A DNA stretch of 64,000 nucleotides from an uncultured Oscillospiraceae bacterium (GTDB lineage: Bacteria; Bacillota; Clostridia; Oscillospirales; Acutalibacteraceae): positions 10,195 to 74,194 of the forward strand of contig CABULH010000017.1 in the NCBI GenBank assembly GCA_902492455.1. The letters are read 5' to 3'. Positions 25,518-33,517 of this stretch are shown here, one piece after another; the stretch's first letter is position 1, and every line of letters starts with the position of its first letter. The notes beneath the pieces are model-generated. The model made no database searches, had not been told where the DNA came from, and saw only the letters and a list, made by a program, of their open reading frames with translations. The position numbers and the translations under genes are program-made.

Positions 25518-25548
25518 CGAGGGCTGACGCAATTTGCGTCAGCCCTCG
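25518..25548. terminator. Strong bidirectional terminator
   Basis: CGAGGGCTGACGCAA and TTGCGTCAGCCCTCG pair over 15 bases with A on the left and T on the right. It serves the HAD gene on the minus strand. Confidence 0.85.
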
Positions 25549-25554
25549 TTTGGA

Positions 25555-26199
25555 TTACAGCAGCAGGCGGTCCAGCGCGGGAACATCCGCCGCCAGGACG
25601 TCCGCTCCCGCCTCCTCCAGCTCCTGCCGGCTGCCGTAGCCGTAGAGAACCCCCACCGCCGCAAGGCCGCAGGCGCGGGCTCCTTCCACATCGTACCGGC
25701 GGTCCCCGATCATCGCCGCATCCTCCGGGTGTGTGCCGGTTTGTTCCAGGGCGAAGCGGATCACGTCGGTTTTCCGGGTACGGGCGCCGTCCAGCTCGCT
25801 GCCGCAGACGGCGGTGAAGCAGGACAGCAGCTGGAAATGCTCCAGAATCCGCCGGGCGAACACGGTGGGCTTGGAGGTAGCCAGGATCAGCCGGCGGCCC
25901 TGGGAATGCAGCCGCTCCAGCAGCTCCGGGATGCCGAGGTAGACCTGGTTTTCAAAGATGCCGGTGACGGCGAAATATTCCCGGTAATGGGCCACGGCGG
26001 TTTCCGCCCGGGCGGCGGAAAAGCCGTACCGCTCCATGAAGGTTTCCTTCAGGGGCGGGCCGATGAAGGGATAGAGGGCGGTGCGGTCCTCCACCCGGAT
26101 GCCCTCGTATTCCAGGGCGTGCTGCACCGATTTGGTGATCCCCTCGGCGGGATCGGTCAGGGTTCCGTCCAGATCCCAGAGGTAAACGGATTTTTGCAT
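25555..26199 (-). CDS. HAD hydrolase, phosphoglycolate phosphatase-like
   Basis: The 214-residue protein has HAD motif I DLDGTLTD (nucleophile Asp 9), motif II in LATSKP, a Lys in the RKTDVIRFAL segment and motif IV GDRRYDVEGA, with a four-helix cap between motifs I and II. This is subfamily IA, which includes phosphoglycolate phosphatases and pyrophosphatases such as PpaX. Substrate is uncertain. The start at 26199 is supported by GAAAGGGGCCC. Confidence 0.85.
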   Translation of the reverse strand: MQKSVYLWDLDGTLTDPAEGITKSVQHALEYEGIRVEDRTALYPFIGPPLKETFMERYGFSAARAETAVAHYREYFAVTGIFENQVYLGIPELLERLHSQGRRLILATSKPTVFARRILEHFQLLSCFTAVCGSELDGARTRKTDVIRFALEQTGTHPEDAAMIGDRRYDVEGARACGLAAVGVLYGYGSRQELEEAGADVLAADVPALDRLLL

Positions 26200-26269
26200 C
26201 GTCGGGCCCCTTTCCTGCCATGTGTTTTTATCCGCCGTCATTATACCCAGCGGGGGGGAGATTTGTCAA

Positions 26270-26735
26270 CGTGAGATTGATGCTGCGCATCAACTCCTTG
26301 AAGAAGCGCTTGCGGGCCATAAATTGAAGCCCGCATTTCGCACCATCGGTGCGAAACCGCACTTCTTCCGGTTGGGTGGAGATTGGCACTGCGTGCCAAC
26401 TCCTGAAAAAAGGCCTTGTACGTCATAAGGGAGACGACCATTTTGCAGCTGACGCTGTGAAACCGGCCTTTTTCCGGCTGCTTGGAGATTGGCACTTCGT
26501 GCCAACTCCTGGAAAAGCGTCTTGCTGGCCGTCAACTGTGGCCAGCATTTCACAGCTGACGCTGTGAAACCGCCGTTTTTCCGGTTGCGTGGAGATTAAC
26601 GCTTCGCGTTAACTCCTGGAAAAAGCTCTGACGGCGCATAAGGGAGCGCCGTCTTCCGGCTATACAGCCGGAACCGATCTTTTTCCGCTTGGGTGGAGAT
26701 TGCCGCTTGCGCGGCAACTCCTGGAAAAGCGTCTT
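26270..26735. repeat. Four and a half three-way-junction repeats
   Basis: Four units and a last single hairpin fill the 630-base gap before the ArsR gene. The first hairpin of each unit varies with full compensation: TTGATGC/GCATCAA, TTGGCAC/GTGCCAA (twice), TTAACGC/GCGTTAA and TTGCCGC/GCGGCAA. The enclosed hairpins also differ, for example TGCTGGCC/GGCCAGCA and GACGGCGC/GCGCCGTC. The last hairpin ends a few bases before the operator at 26742. Confidence 0.9.
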
Positions 26736-26741
26736 ACTTAG

Positions 26742-26807
26742 TTAGACGACTATCTAAATGTTCTTGACCTGGGAGGGGTGGAGGCGTATAATTAGATCAT
26801 CATCTAA
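26742..26807 (+). promoter_or_regulatory. SdpR-type promoter and twin operators
   Basis: TTGACC (26764-26769), a 17-bp spacer and TATAAT (26787-26792) make a near-consensus promoter. TTAGACGACTATCTAA (26742-26757) and TTAGATCATCATCTAA (26792-26807) are matching palindromes, one upstream and one overlapping the -10 end, as expected for an autorepressing ArsR protein. Confidence 0.85.
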
Positions 26808-26826
26808 ATGAAAGGAGGGCGGGGGT

Positions 26827-27093
26827 TTGGGTTTTCCGGAAACATTCAAGGCTCTTTCCGATCCCACCCGGCGGGAAATTCTCCATCTGCTCAAAAAGGG
26901 GGATCTATCCGCCGGCGACATCGCGGACCGGTTCGACATGACCGCCGCCACCATCTCCCATCACCTATCGGTACTGAAAAACGCGGATCTCATCCTCGAC
27001 CGCCGGGAAGGAAAATACATTTATTATCAGCTGAATCTGTCGGTTTTCGAGGAGCTGCTGGGCTGGTTCAAGGATTTCATGGATAAGGTATAA
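26827..27093 (+). CDS. ArsR-family autorepressor, SdpR-like
   Basis: The 88-residue winged-helix protein reads ETFKALSDPTRREILHLLKKGDLSAGDIADRF followed by the recognition helix ATISHHLSVLKNADLI and a wing RREGKYIYYQL. No metal-binding Cys pair is present, as in SdpR. It starts with TTG after AAAGGAGGGCGGGGG. The next gene encodes an SdpI-like protein; in Bacillus, SdpI both gives immunity to the SdpC toxin and holds SdpR at the membrane, so the same signalling logic may apply. Confidence 0.85.
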   Translation: MGFPETFKALSDPTRREILHLLKKGDLSAGDIADRFDMTAATISHHLSVLKNADLILDRREGKYIYYQLNLSVFEELLGWFKDFMDKV

Positions 27094-27106
27094 GAGGTGA
27101 TCAGCA

Positions 27107-27763
27107 ATGAAGATTAAACAATGGATAACCCCCGGGCGGGTGGTGTACGCTCTGATAGCGGCTGCTCCCTTTATCATCGGGGCCGCGGTTTACAGCCGTA
27201 TGCCGGAGCAGATGCCCATTCACTGGAACGGGGCGGGGGAACCGGACAACTACGCCTCCAAGGCTTTCGCTCTGCTGGGGCTGCCGGCTTTTATACTGGC
27301 CCTCAATGTGTTTGTCCAGGTGGTGATCGCCCATGATCCCAAGCGGGAAGGGCTGCGCCGCGCCAAGGCGATGCTCTGGCTGGTGAAATGGCTGCTGGCC
27401 GCGCTGCCTCTGTTTGTGCAGATCATCACCATCGCCCATGTGCTGGCTCCCGGGCGGGTGAACGTGGGGCTGCTGGTTTCCCTGGCGATGGGGCTGCTGC
27501 TGACGGCGGTGGGAAACTACCTGCCCAAGTGTCCCCCCAACTACACGGTGGGCATCCGCCTACCCTGGACCTTGGCGGACGAGAACAACTGGCGCAAAAC
27601 CCATCGGCTGGGGGGCTATGTAATGATGGCGGGCGGGCTGATCCTCACCGTCATGTCCCTGACCCCCTGGCGGGCCTGGGCGGCCGCGGTGATTCCGGTG
27701 ATGGTGCTGGCGCCCTGCGGGTATTCCTTTTATCTTTTTCGGAAGAATAAGAAGGGCGAATAA
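27107..27763 (+). CDS. SdpI-family membrane protein
   Basis: The 218-residue protein has about six membrane helices and the family landmarks MPEQMPIHWNGAGEPDNYASK (DUF1648 part) near residue 30 and GNYLPKCPPNYTVGIRLPWTL near residue 145, with WRKTHRLGGY after it. It lies 13 bases after the repressor gene. No SdpC-like toxin gene is near, so it may protect against foreign toxins or only signal. Confidence 0.88.
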   Translation: MKIKQWITPGRVVYALIAAAPFIIGAAVYSRMPEQMPIHWNGAGEPDNYASKAFALLGLPAFILALNVFVQVVIAHDPKREGLRRAKAMLWLVKWLLAALPLFVQIITIAHVLAPGRVNVGLLVSLAMGLLLTAVGNYLPKCPPNYTVGIRLPWTLADENNWRKTHRLGGYVMMAGGLILTVMSLTPWRAWAAAVIPVMVLAPCGYSFYLFRKNKKGE

Positions 27764-27787
27764 AGCGGCAAGAAAGGAAGCAACGAC

Positions 27788-28507
27788 ATGGAGGCTATGC
27801 TGGAAATCCGCCATTTTACCAAAGCGTATCACGGCCGCAAGGCGGTGGACGATCTCTCCCTGACGGTGGAGCCGGGGGATATCTACGGCTTCATCGGCCA
27901 CAACGGCGCGGGGAAAACCACCACCATCCGGGCGGTGACCGGGGTGCTGGATTTTAAGGAAGGGGATATCCTGGTGAAAGGGATATCCGTGCGGGAGAAT
28001 CCGGTGGGCTGCAAGCAGATCACCGCTTACATCCCCGACAATCCGGATTTATACGGATATCTCACCGCCATTCAGTATCTGCGCTTCATCGCGGATGTTT
28101 ACGGGGTGGAGCAGGCCCGGCGGCAGGAGCGGATCGCGGAATACGCCGGCCGGTTTGAAATGACCGATCATCTGGGGGATCTGATTTCCACCTTTTCCCA
28201 CGGCATGAAGCAGAAAACGGCGCTGATCGCCGCCCTGCTCCATGATCCCCAGCTGCTGGTGCTGGACGAACCCTTTGTGGGCCTGGACCCCAAGGCGGCT
28301 CACATCCTCAAGCAGATCATGGGGGAGCTTTGCGGCCGGGGCAGCGCCATCTTTTTTTCCACCCATGTGCTGGATGTGGCAGAAAAGCTGTGCAACAAAA
28401 TCGCCGTCATCAAGGAAGGCCGCCTGATCGCCAGCGGGACGCTGGAGGAGGTCAAGGGGGATCAAAGCCTGGAGGACGTGTTCATGGAGCTGATCGATGA
28501 TGAATAA
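27788..28507 (+). CDS. ABC transporter ATP-binding protein
   Basis: The 239-residue protein has Walker A GHNGAGKTT near residue 38, signature TFSHGMKQK, Walker B LLVLDEPFVGLD and the H-loop STHVLD. It begins 24 bases after sdpI and overlaps the permease start (ATGATGAATAA), so the four genes from 26827 form one operon under the TTAGA-N6-TCTAA operators. Confidence 0.9.
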   Translation: MEAMLEIRHFTKAYHGRKAVDDLSLTVEPGDIYGFIGHNGAGKTTTIRAVTGVLDFKEGDILVKGISVRENPVGCKQITAYIPDNPDLYGYLTAIQYLRFIADVYGVEQARRQERIAEYAGRFEMTDHLGDLISTFSHGMKQKTALIAALLHDPQLLVLDEPFVGLDPKAAHILKQIMGELCGRGSAIFFSTHVLDVAEKLCNKIAVIKEGRLIASGTLEEVKGDQSLEDVFMELIDDE

Positions 28508-30116
28508 GGGGAAAAAGGCCAATGCCGTCGGGCTGCTGCTGGGGCTTCAGGCCCGGCAGTGGTTCGGCGTCAACAAGGCGCTGCACACCAAGGAGCCGGG
28601 GGAAAAGGCCAAGCTGCTGGCCTTCGGCGGGCTGATGGTGCTGGTGGGGGCGCTGTGCATCTTCACCTCGGTGATGTACAGCGTGGGACTGGCGGCGCTG
28701 TTCGGGCCTCTGGGCGCCCTGCGGCTGCTGCCCGGGGCCATGATGACCGCTTCCTGTCTCCTTTCCTTTTTCACCACCCTGTATAAGGCGGGCTCCCTCC
28801 TTTTCGGCGGCGAGGACACGGAGATGCTGCTGGCGCTGCCGGTGAGCACCCGCAGTGTGGCGGCCAGCCGGCTGCTGGTGCTTTACGGTTTAAACCTGGC
28901 CTTCTGCCTTCTGCTGATCCTGCCGGCGGGGATTGTGTACGCGGTGTACACGGCGCCGGGACCTTTCTACTACGGGGCGCTGGCGCTGGGACTGCTGCTG
29001 ACGCCTCTGCTGCCCGTCGCCGCCGCCGCGGTGATCGGCTGCGCGGTGACGGTGCTCACCGCCGGCTTCCGCCATAAGAATCTGGTATACACAGCGGCGC
29101 TGATGCTGGTGCTGGTGGGAGTGGTGGTCCTGTCCATGATGGGCGGGACGGTGGATATGTCCGGGTTTATCCAGGCGGCCACGGAGGCCATCGCCAACGC
29201 TTATCCTCCGGCGGTGCTTTTCATGGGGGCGCTGTGCGACGGCAGTCTGAAGGATCTGCTGCTGTTCGCGGCCATCTCCATCGGGGTGTTCGTCCTGTTT
29301 GTTTGGGCGGCGGGACATTGGCTCCGGCAGATCCACTCCCTGTTGGCGGCGGGGCGCACCGGCTCCGGCTACCGCCTGAAGGAGAAGAAGCCCGGGTCTC
29401 AGGCCGGCGCCCTCTGCCGGCGGGAGCTGCGGCGGTATTTCGCTTCCCCGGTGTATGTGCTCAACACCGGCATGGGGCTGGTGCTGATGCTGCTGACCGC
29501 CGCGGCCAGCCTTTTCGCGGGAACGGACTGGCTGGACGGCGTCCTGGGCATTCCCGGCGCGGCGGCGGTTATTGCGGATATTCTGCCCTTTATCCTGGCG
29601 CTTTTCCTGTCCCTGGGCTGCATCACCGCCTGTTCCATCTCCCTGGAGGGGCGGCAGCTGTGGCTGGTGCGCAGCCTGCCGGTGACCGCCGGAGCGGTGC
29701 TGACCGCCAAGCTGCGGGCCTCCTGCTTGCTGCAAGGGCCGGTGACCCTGGTGAGCGCCCTGCTGTTTGTGATTTCCCTGCGGCCTGCGCCGGGGCGGGC
29801 GGTGCTGTTCTTCCTGCTGCCCATGGCCTATATGCTGCTGTTCGCGTCGCTGGGGCTGTTGATCAATCTGGCTTTCCCCAACTTCACCTGGACCAACGAG
29901 ACGACGCCGGTGAAGCAGAGCCCGGCCATGCTGCTGGCTCTGCTGGCCGGGATGGCCTGCGCCGGTATTCCCATGGCGCTGCTGCTGATCTTCCTGCAGG
30001 GGGAGAGCCGGATGTGGGGTTCCTACGGCGTTTTGGCGCTGCTGGCGGCGGCGGACGGAGTGCTGCTCCGGCTGCTGCGGACCAGGGGGGCGAAGCGCTT
30101 TGCTCAATTATCCTAA
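28497..30116 (+). CDS. ABC-2 type permease, 539 residues
   Basis: The protein has around twelve hydrophobic segments in two similar halves, with a soluble loop near residues 290-310 (RTGSGYRLKEKKPGSQ). It resembles large Firmicutes permeases paired with NatA-like ATPases; a role in exporting a peptide or resisting membrane stress fits the SdpI neighbour but is inferred. The start overlaps the ATPase stop by 11 bases. Confidence 0.85.
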   Translation: MMNKGKKANAVGLLLGLQARQWFGVNKALHTKEPGEKAKLLAFGGLMVLVGALCIFTSVMYSVGLAALFGPLGALRLLPGAMMTASCLLSFFTTLYKAGSLLFGGEDTEMLLALPVSTRSVAASRLLVLYGLNLAFCLLLILPAGIVYAVYTAPGPFYYGALALGLLLTPLLPVAAAAVIGCAVTVLTAGFRHKNLVYTAALMLVLVGVVVLSMMGGTVDMSGFIQAATEAIANAYPPAVLFMGALCDGSLKDLLLFAAISIGVFVLFVWAAGHWLRQIHSLLAAGRTGSGYRLKEKKPGSQAGALCRRELRRYFASPVYVLNTGMGLVLMLLTAAASLFAGTDWLDGVLGIPGAAAVIADILPFILALFLSLGCITACSISLEGRQLWLVRSLPVTAGAVLTAKLRASCLLQGPVTLVSALLFVISLRPAPGRAVLFFLLPMAYMLLFASLGLLINLAFPNFTWTNETTPVKQSPAMLLALLAGMACAGIPMALLLIFLQGESRMWGSYGVLALLAAADGVLLRLLRTRGAKRFAQLS

Positions 30117-30121
30117 TGGGA

Positions 30122-30324
30122 GGGGAGATTGCCGCTGTCGCGCCAACTCCTGGAAAAAGCTCTGACGGCGCATAAGGGAGCGCCGTCTTCCGGCTATACA
30201 GCCGGAACCGATCTTTTTCCGACTGCTTGGAGATTGGCGCTGCTGCGCATCAACTCTTTGAAAAAGGCATTGAGTCCCCAGAGTGAATGTTTATCCTTCA
30301 CTCTGGGGACTCGGCTTTTTGTGG
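30122..30324. repeat. Two three-way-junction repeats after the ABC operon
   Basis: The first unit begins six bases after the permease stop and contains GACGGCGC/GCGCCGTC with TTCCGGCT/AGCCGGAA inside GGAAAAAG..CTTTTTCC. In the second unit the two inner hairpins are replaced by one long perfect hairpin (GAGTCCCCAGAGTGAA / TTCACTCTGGGGACTC). From 30325 to 30470 I see no gene. Confidence 0.85.
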
Positions 30325-30600
30325 TGTTCGTCCATGTGATCAAAGCGGGAGGGGGATGGGTGAAAACCGCAAAAGACGCGGGTAGCAGCGGGAGTGTGAG
30401 AAATCTTCACATCGTGCGAAATCCCGTTGGAATTGGTGGACAAAATGCGGCGGAGAATGATAGGATAGGGAAGTAGTCAAGGGGCGCACTGCGGCAATCA
30501 ACTGATTCAAGATATGCTTTCACCAAACGATGCGAAAGAGGGGAGGTGTGGAGGGGGCGGTAGCCCCTCTCCGCGCAACAATCACCCGCCCTCAGGCGAC

Positions 30601-30626
30601 AAAAGCGGGGAGAAATCCCCGCTTTT
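30601..30626 (+). terminator. Hairpin terminator upstream of the small toxin ORF
   Basis: AAAAGCGGGG and CCCCGCTTTT pair around AGAAAT and end in a T run. It would isolate the small ORF from upstream transcription. Confidence 0.75.
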
Positions 30627-30688
30627 GCATCAGCATGGAGAAAAAAGTGAGGCTTTCGCCACACGGTTTCTCCATGCTGATGAGGCCG

Positions 30689-30772
30689 ATGGGGAAAAGG
30701 ATAATCCAGTACATAATTTGTACAGTGGTCGTCCTGCTGCTACTTATGGCAAGCGCCGTTAAAGTAAAATAA
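30689..30772 (+). CDS. Candidate type I toxin, 27-residue membrane peptide
   Basis: The peptide (MGKRIIQYIICTVVVLLLLM plus ASAVKVK) is one membrane helix with basic ends, the usual build of type I toxins. A 14-bp perfect hairpin (30630-30643 with 30667-30680) stands just before it, and its right arm overlaps the weak GATGAGG ribosome site, so translation should be blocked until the stem opens. An opposing promoter and a shared terminator follow at once. Longer in-frame starts exist (from 30530) but have no ribosome site. No homologue is recalled. Confidence 0.5.
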   Translation: MGKRIIQYIICTVVVLLLLMASAVKVK

Positions 30773-30846
30773 CCTCCACGCTCTGGCAAGCGTAGAGGTT
30801 ATGCAGAGACCAGAGGCAACCCCACAAGCGCCCCTTGTCTACCCTC
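30771..30846 (-). ncRNA. Candidate antisense RNA of the type I locus
   Basis: On the minus strand TTGACT (30875-30870), a 17-bp spacer and TATAAT (30852-30847) form an almost perfect promoter. The RNA would start near 30840, run about 70 bases toward the toxin 3' end and stop at the hairpin 30771-30800 (AACCTC.ACGCT / AGCG..GAGGTT), which also ends the toxin transcript. No ORF with a ribosome site is present on it. Confidence 0.5.
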
Positions 30847-30889
30847 ATTATAGTGGGAATGGGCGGAAAAGTCAAGTGAACCGGATGCG

Positions 30890-30936
30890 GGCGGAGACGT
30901 GAAATGCATTCACGTTTCCGCCTGTTTTTTGTTTTT
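30890..30936 (+). terminator. Terminator before the prophage
   Basis: GGCGGAGACGTGAA and TTCACGTTTCCGCC pair around ATGCA and are followed by CTGTTTTTTGTTTTT. Phage-like genes begin 115 bases later. Confidence 0.85.
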
Positions 30937-31051
30937 GCAGGCATTTTTCCGGATAGCGCGGGAGGAAAAAGATGTTAGGGTTTGTTGGGTTGTTTTTCCG
31001 GGGGGATTTGGTATAGTGGATTTGGGCGATGGCCGGAAAGGAAGTGGGCGG

Positions 31052-31228
31052 ATGGACAAAACGGACGAACGCGAGGCGGTGGTCTGGGCGGTGCTGCAAA
31101 ACAAACGGCTCGCCCAGGAGCTGGAGCGGGTGCGGGAAGAGCGGGATCTTTACCAAGCCTGGTGGCGGCAGGCCATCCGGAAGGAGGGGGAGGGGGATGT
31201 GCGCGCAATGCCGGCAGACCCCTTGTGA
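31052..31228 (+). CDS. Small phage protein, unknown
   Basis: This 58-residue charged protein (MDKTDEREAVVWAVLQNKRL, then a coiled segment) has AAAGGAAGTGGGCGG before its ATG and overlaps the next gene. Similar small genes lie early in prophage replication regions; no function is recognised. Confidence 0.5.
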   Translation: MDKTDEREAVVWAVLQNKRLAQELERVREERDLYQAWWRQAIRKEGEGDVRAMPADPL

Positions 31229-31376
31229 TCCCCGGTGCCCCAACGCGGAAGAGCCGGAGCCGGTTTTTATCTGCGGTTGGTGCGGGGAGAAGGTATGGGA
31301 CAATCTGGCGTATGATATGGAGGGCGGCATACTGGTATGCCGGGACTGCGTGGAGAAGCGGGCCCGGTATCTGTGA
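31197..31376 (+). CDS. Small zinc-ribbon phage protein
   Basis: The 59-residue protein has Cys pairs CAQC, CDPRC, CGWC and CRDC, consistent with one or two zinc sites, and AAGGAGGGGGAGGGG before its ATG. It overlaps the previous gene by 32 bases in another frame. Role unknown; nucleic acid binding is possible. Confidence 0.55.
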   Translation: MCAQCRQTPCDPRCPNAEEPEPVFICGWCGEKVWDNLAYDMEGGILVCRDCVEKRARYL

Positions 31377-31400
31377 TGAAACGGAAAGGAGGCGGCGGCC

Positions 31401-32189
31401 ATAGCCCGCCCGCGAAAGGAAAGCTTGGATTTCGCGGGGTGGCGGACGGATATCTTTGACAACGACCCGAAGATCGACAAGCTGTTGGAGGGTCAGGGCG
31501 CGGCGGGATTTCTGGTTTATTTTTTCCTATGCCAAAGGGCTTATGGGTCCCAAGGATATTATTATTCATGGAGCTACGACGATGCGGCGACTACCGCGAG
31601 GAAGATCGGCGGCGGCGTTGGGTCCGAGACCGTGAGACAAACGGTCGACCTGTGCTTACGGATTGGGTTGTTTGACGACAAGCTGTTCGCGGAGGACGGG
31701 ATTTTAACCAGCAGGGGCATCCAAAAACGGTATGCCCTGGCGATATCCGAACGGACGAAAAGGCCTGTTATAAAAAAATACTGGCTTCTTGGAGAGGATG
31801 AAGAGGCCGGTATGATTTCCTGCGCCCAAAAAAAGAGTTTTCCGCCGGAAAACCCGGGTTATCAGGGGGCGAAACCCGGGTTATCCACCCCTAAAGAAAA
31901 GGAAAGAGAAAGAAAAGAAAAGAACAGTAAAGGAGAGAGCCCCCCGCGCGCGCAAAAAGAGGAGCTGGAAAAGCGTTACGGCAGCGGACAGGTAGAGCTG
32001 TATATCGCCAAGGCCGCGGCCTACGGTTATCCGGCTGAGGATCAGCTGAAAAAGGCGGCGGCATGGATGGCGGAGGATCAGGCCAGGGGAAGGCTCAAGG
32101 CCCGGGAGGCCGGGTCCCTGGACATGGAGGCGTACACCGAGATGATCAGCAAAGCGCCGCCCCAATATCGGCGGAAGAAGCAGGATTAG
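31401..32189 (+). CDS. Phage replication-type protein (DUF4373 / Lin1244 domain), apparent ATA start
   Basis: Family members start MARPRKES followed by an acidic loop, and here exactly that sequence is encoded from an ATA codon at 31401, eight bases after AAAGGAGGC; the first standard start is TTG at 31425. The domain continues DFAGWRTDIFDNDPKIDKLLEGQG and GSETVRQTVDLCLRIGLFDD to about residue 110, with a charged linker and a carboxy-terminal helical part that may load a helicase. It is thought to act like DnaD/replisome organiser proteins in phages. Confidence 0.65.
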   Translation: MARPRKESLDFAGWRTDIFDNDPKIDKLLEGQGAAGFLVYFFLCQRAYGSQGYYYSWSYDDAATTARKIGGGVGSETVRQTVDLCLRIGLFDDKLFAEDGILTSRGIQKRYALAISERTKRPVIKKYWLLGEDEEAGMISCAQKKSFPPENPGYQGAKPGLSTPKEKERERKEKNSKGESPPRAQKEELEKRYGSGQVELYIAKAAAYGYPAEDQLKKAAAWMAEDQARGRLKAREAGSLDMEAYTEMISKAPPQYRRKKQD

Positions 32190-32206
32190 CGGAGAGGAGG
32201 AATCGG

Positions 32207-32425
32207 ATGGCGAATTATGCGGGAGGGGCCACGGCGGTGTGTCCCTTTTATCAGCACGAATCCCGGTACACTGTCACCTGCGAAGGGTTATACGACGACT
32301 GCGTGCAGCAGGTGAAATTCAACGAGGCGGCGGACAAGACCGCTTATGTAGCCCATGTCTGCTCCAGCTTTTCTTATAGGCGGATGTGTCCCATCGCCAG
32401 GCTGCTGGAGGAAAAGTGGAGTTAA
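32207..32425 (+). CDS. Small Cys-rich phage protein
   Basis: The 72-residue protein has Cys at VCPFY, VTCEGLYDDC and the ends HVCSS and RRMCPIA, probably binding one metal. GAGAGGAGGAATCGG precedes the ATG. The stop codon TAA is part of the repeat element that starts at 32411, so the element lies flush with, or overlaps, the end of the gene. Confidence 0.6.
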   Translation: MANYAGGATAVCPFYQHESRYTVTCEGLYDDCVQQVKFNEAADKTAYVAHVCSSFSYRRMCPIARLLEEKWS

Positions 32426-32625
32426 CGCAAAGCGTTAACTCCTGGAAGAATGGACACAGCTCGAAAAGGGTGGATATTGTTATTTTCCCGGCTGTGTCTT
32501 CGCGTTTGCTGGCGCAAACGCCCAACTTGCGGGGTGGTGCACATTTTGCAGCTGACGCAGCGAAACCGCTGTTCTTCCGGCGTGGGGGAGATTGATGCTG
32601 ACGCATCGATCTCCCCTGTTCTCAG
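32411..32625. repeat. Three-way-junction repeat after the Cys-rich gene
   Basis: The unit starts with GGAGTTAACGC-aaa-GCGTTAACTCC and has an outer stem CTGGAAGAA../..TTCTTCC. The inner part is longer than usual, with ACACAGC/GCTGTGT and GCGTTTGC/GCAAACGC pairs. It ends in another hairpin, TTGATGC-tgac-GCATCGA. Confidence 0.75.
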
Positions 32626-32639
32626 AATGGAATGCGCTC

Positions 32640-32972
32640 AAGCCGCGCGGGCTCTGCCTTTCTTTCGCGCGAAGAAAGGCAGGAAAGACGCGCCAGGGAG
32701 GGACCCTTTCGAATGGGTCCCTCCCTGGACCCACCCCCACGGCCGACCAAAGGGCCGGCGGCCCTTTGGAAACCCGTTTAGTGGGAGCGGAAGTCGGAGA
32801 TGGGAGATTACCTGAGAAAGAAGCCAGGAGTTAAGGCGAAGCCTTTACTCCCCCCACCGGAAAAATACCAGTCTCGATGAGTTAATGCGAAGCGTTTACT
32901 CCATGTGACCGGCAAGCGGTTCTTCCAGAGCAAAACGTGAAGCGTTAACTCCTGGAAAAAGGGGGGAGAGAT
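32640..32972. repeat. Chain of hairpins and a degenerate repeat unit before the terminase genes
   Basis: Three perfect hairpins follow one another: CTGCCTTTCTTTCGCGCGAAGAAAGGCAG-type, then CCAGGGAGGGACCC/GGGTCCCTCCCTGG, then CCAAAGGGCC/GGCCCTTTGG. After 32868 comes a decayed three-way-junction unit (GAGTTAATGC..GCGTTTACTC and AAGCGTTAACTCCTGG). No gene is visible to 33124. Confidence 0.75.
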
Positions 32973-33124
32973 TTTTTCCGGGGACTGTTATGCTAATGAC
33001 GAACCGGCAGAGCGAGTCCGGTGGGTGGGGTTGGAGGACAAATTCGTCAGGAGGGCGGGGAAGGGGCAGGCGGTTACAGGCCGCGGGCCGCTTTCCTCGC
33101 CTTTATCCAGACAGAAAGGCGGCG

Positions 33125-33517
33125 ATGATGCCAATTATGCCGGATATACGCAACATCGATACCCAGCGGGCCATTGCCGACGCCTATATCGCCAACGGCG
33201 GCAACGGCGAAAAGGCGGTGACGGCGGCGGGATACGCGGAGAAATACGCCCGGAGCCACGCTTACAGGCTGATCGCCCGGCCGGAAGTACGGCAGATGAT
33301 CCGGGAGCGGGGAGACGCCATCGCCGGCCAGCGGCTGGCGGGAATGGAAGAGATCAACGCTTTCTGGACGGCGGTGATGCGGGACGAGGGACGGGACATC
33401 AAGGACCGGCTCAAGGCTTCCGAGCTGCGGGCCAAGGCGGCCGGGGGATTCCTGGACAAGGTGAGTCTCACCGGTCCCGCGCCGGTGGTGATCTGCGGTG
33501 GCGACGACCTGCGGTAG
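33125..33517 (+). CDS. Terminase small subunit
   Basis: The 130-residue protein reads TQRAIADAYIANGGNGEKAVTAAGYAEKYARSHAYRLIARPEVRQMI, the helix-turn-helix start of the Terminase_2 (XtmA) family, and ends with an oligomerisation helix region. It recognises phage DNA for packaging with the next gene product. ATG 33125 follows AGAAAGGCGGC; the longer frame from 32990 has no support. It overlaps the large subunit by 20 bases. Confidence 0.88.
   Translation: MMPIMPDIRNIDTQRAIADAYIANGGNGEKAVTAAGYAEKYARSHAYRLIARPEVRQMIRERGDAIAGQRLAGMEEINAFWTAVMRDEGRDIKDRLKASELRAKAAGGFLDKVSLTGPAPVVICGGDDLR

Larger units (their letters stand above)
30473..30842. other. Element bounded by 15-bp inverted repeats
   Basis: GTAGTCAAGGGGCGC (30473-30487) and the complement of GCGCCCCTTGTCTAC (30828-30842) match at 14 of 15 bases. 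Between them lie a terminator, a hairpin-masked small ORF and a second terminator. The ends may be the termini of a small mobile element, or long-range pairing arms of a toxin messenger. Confidence 0.5.

Noticed and set aside
30396..30410. GTGAGAAATCTTCAC as a ninth copy of the cassette palindrome
   Set aside because: It resembles the motif but lies outside the array with no module around it; one such match is plausible by chance.
30471..31050. Prophage attachment site in the 30.5-31.0 kb region
   Set aside because: No tRNA, integrase or direct repeat pair is visible, and the right end of the prophage is outside the window.
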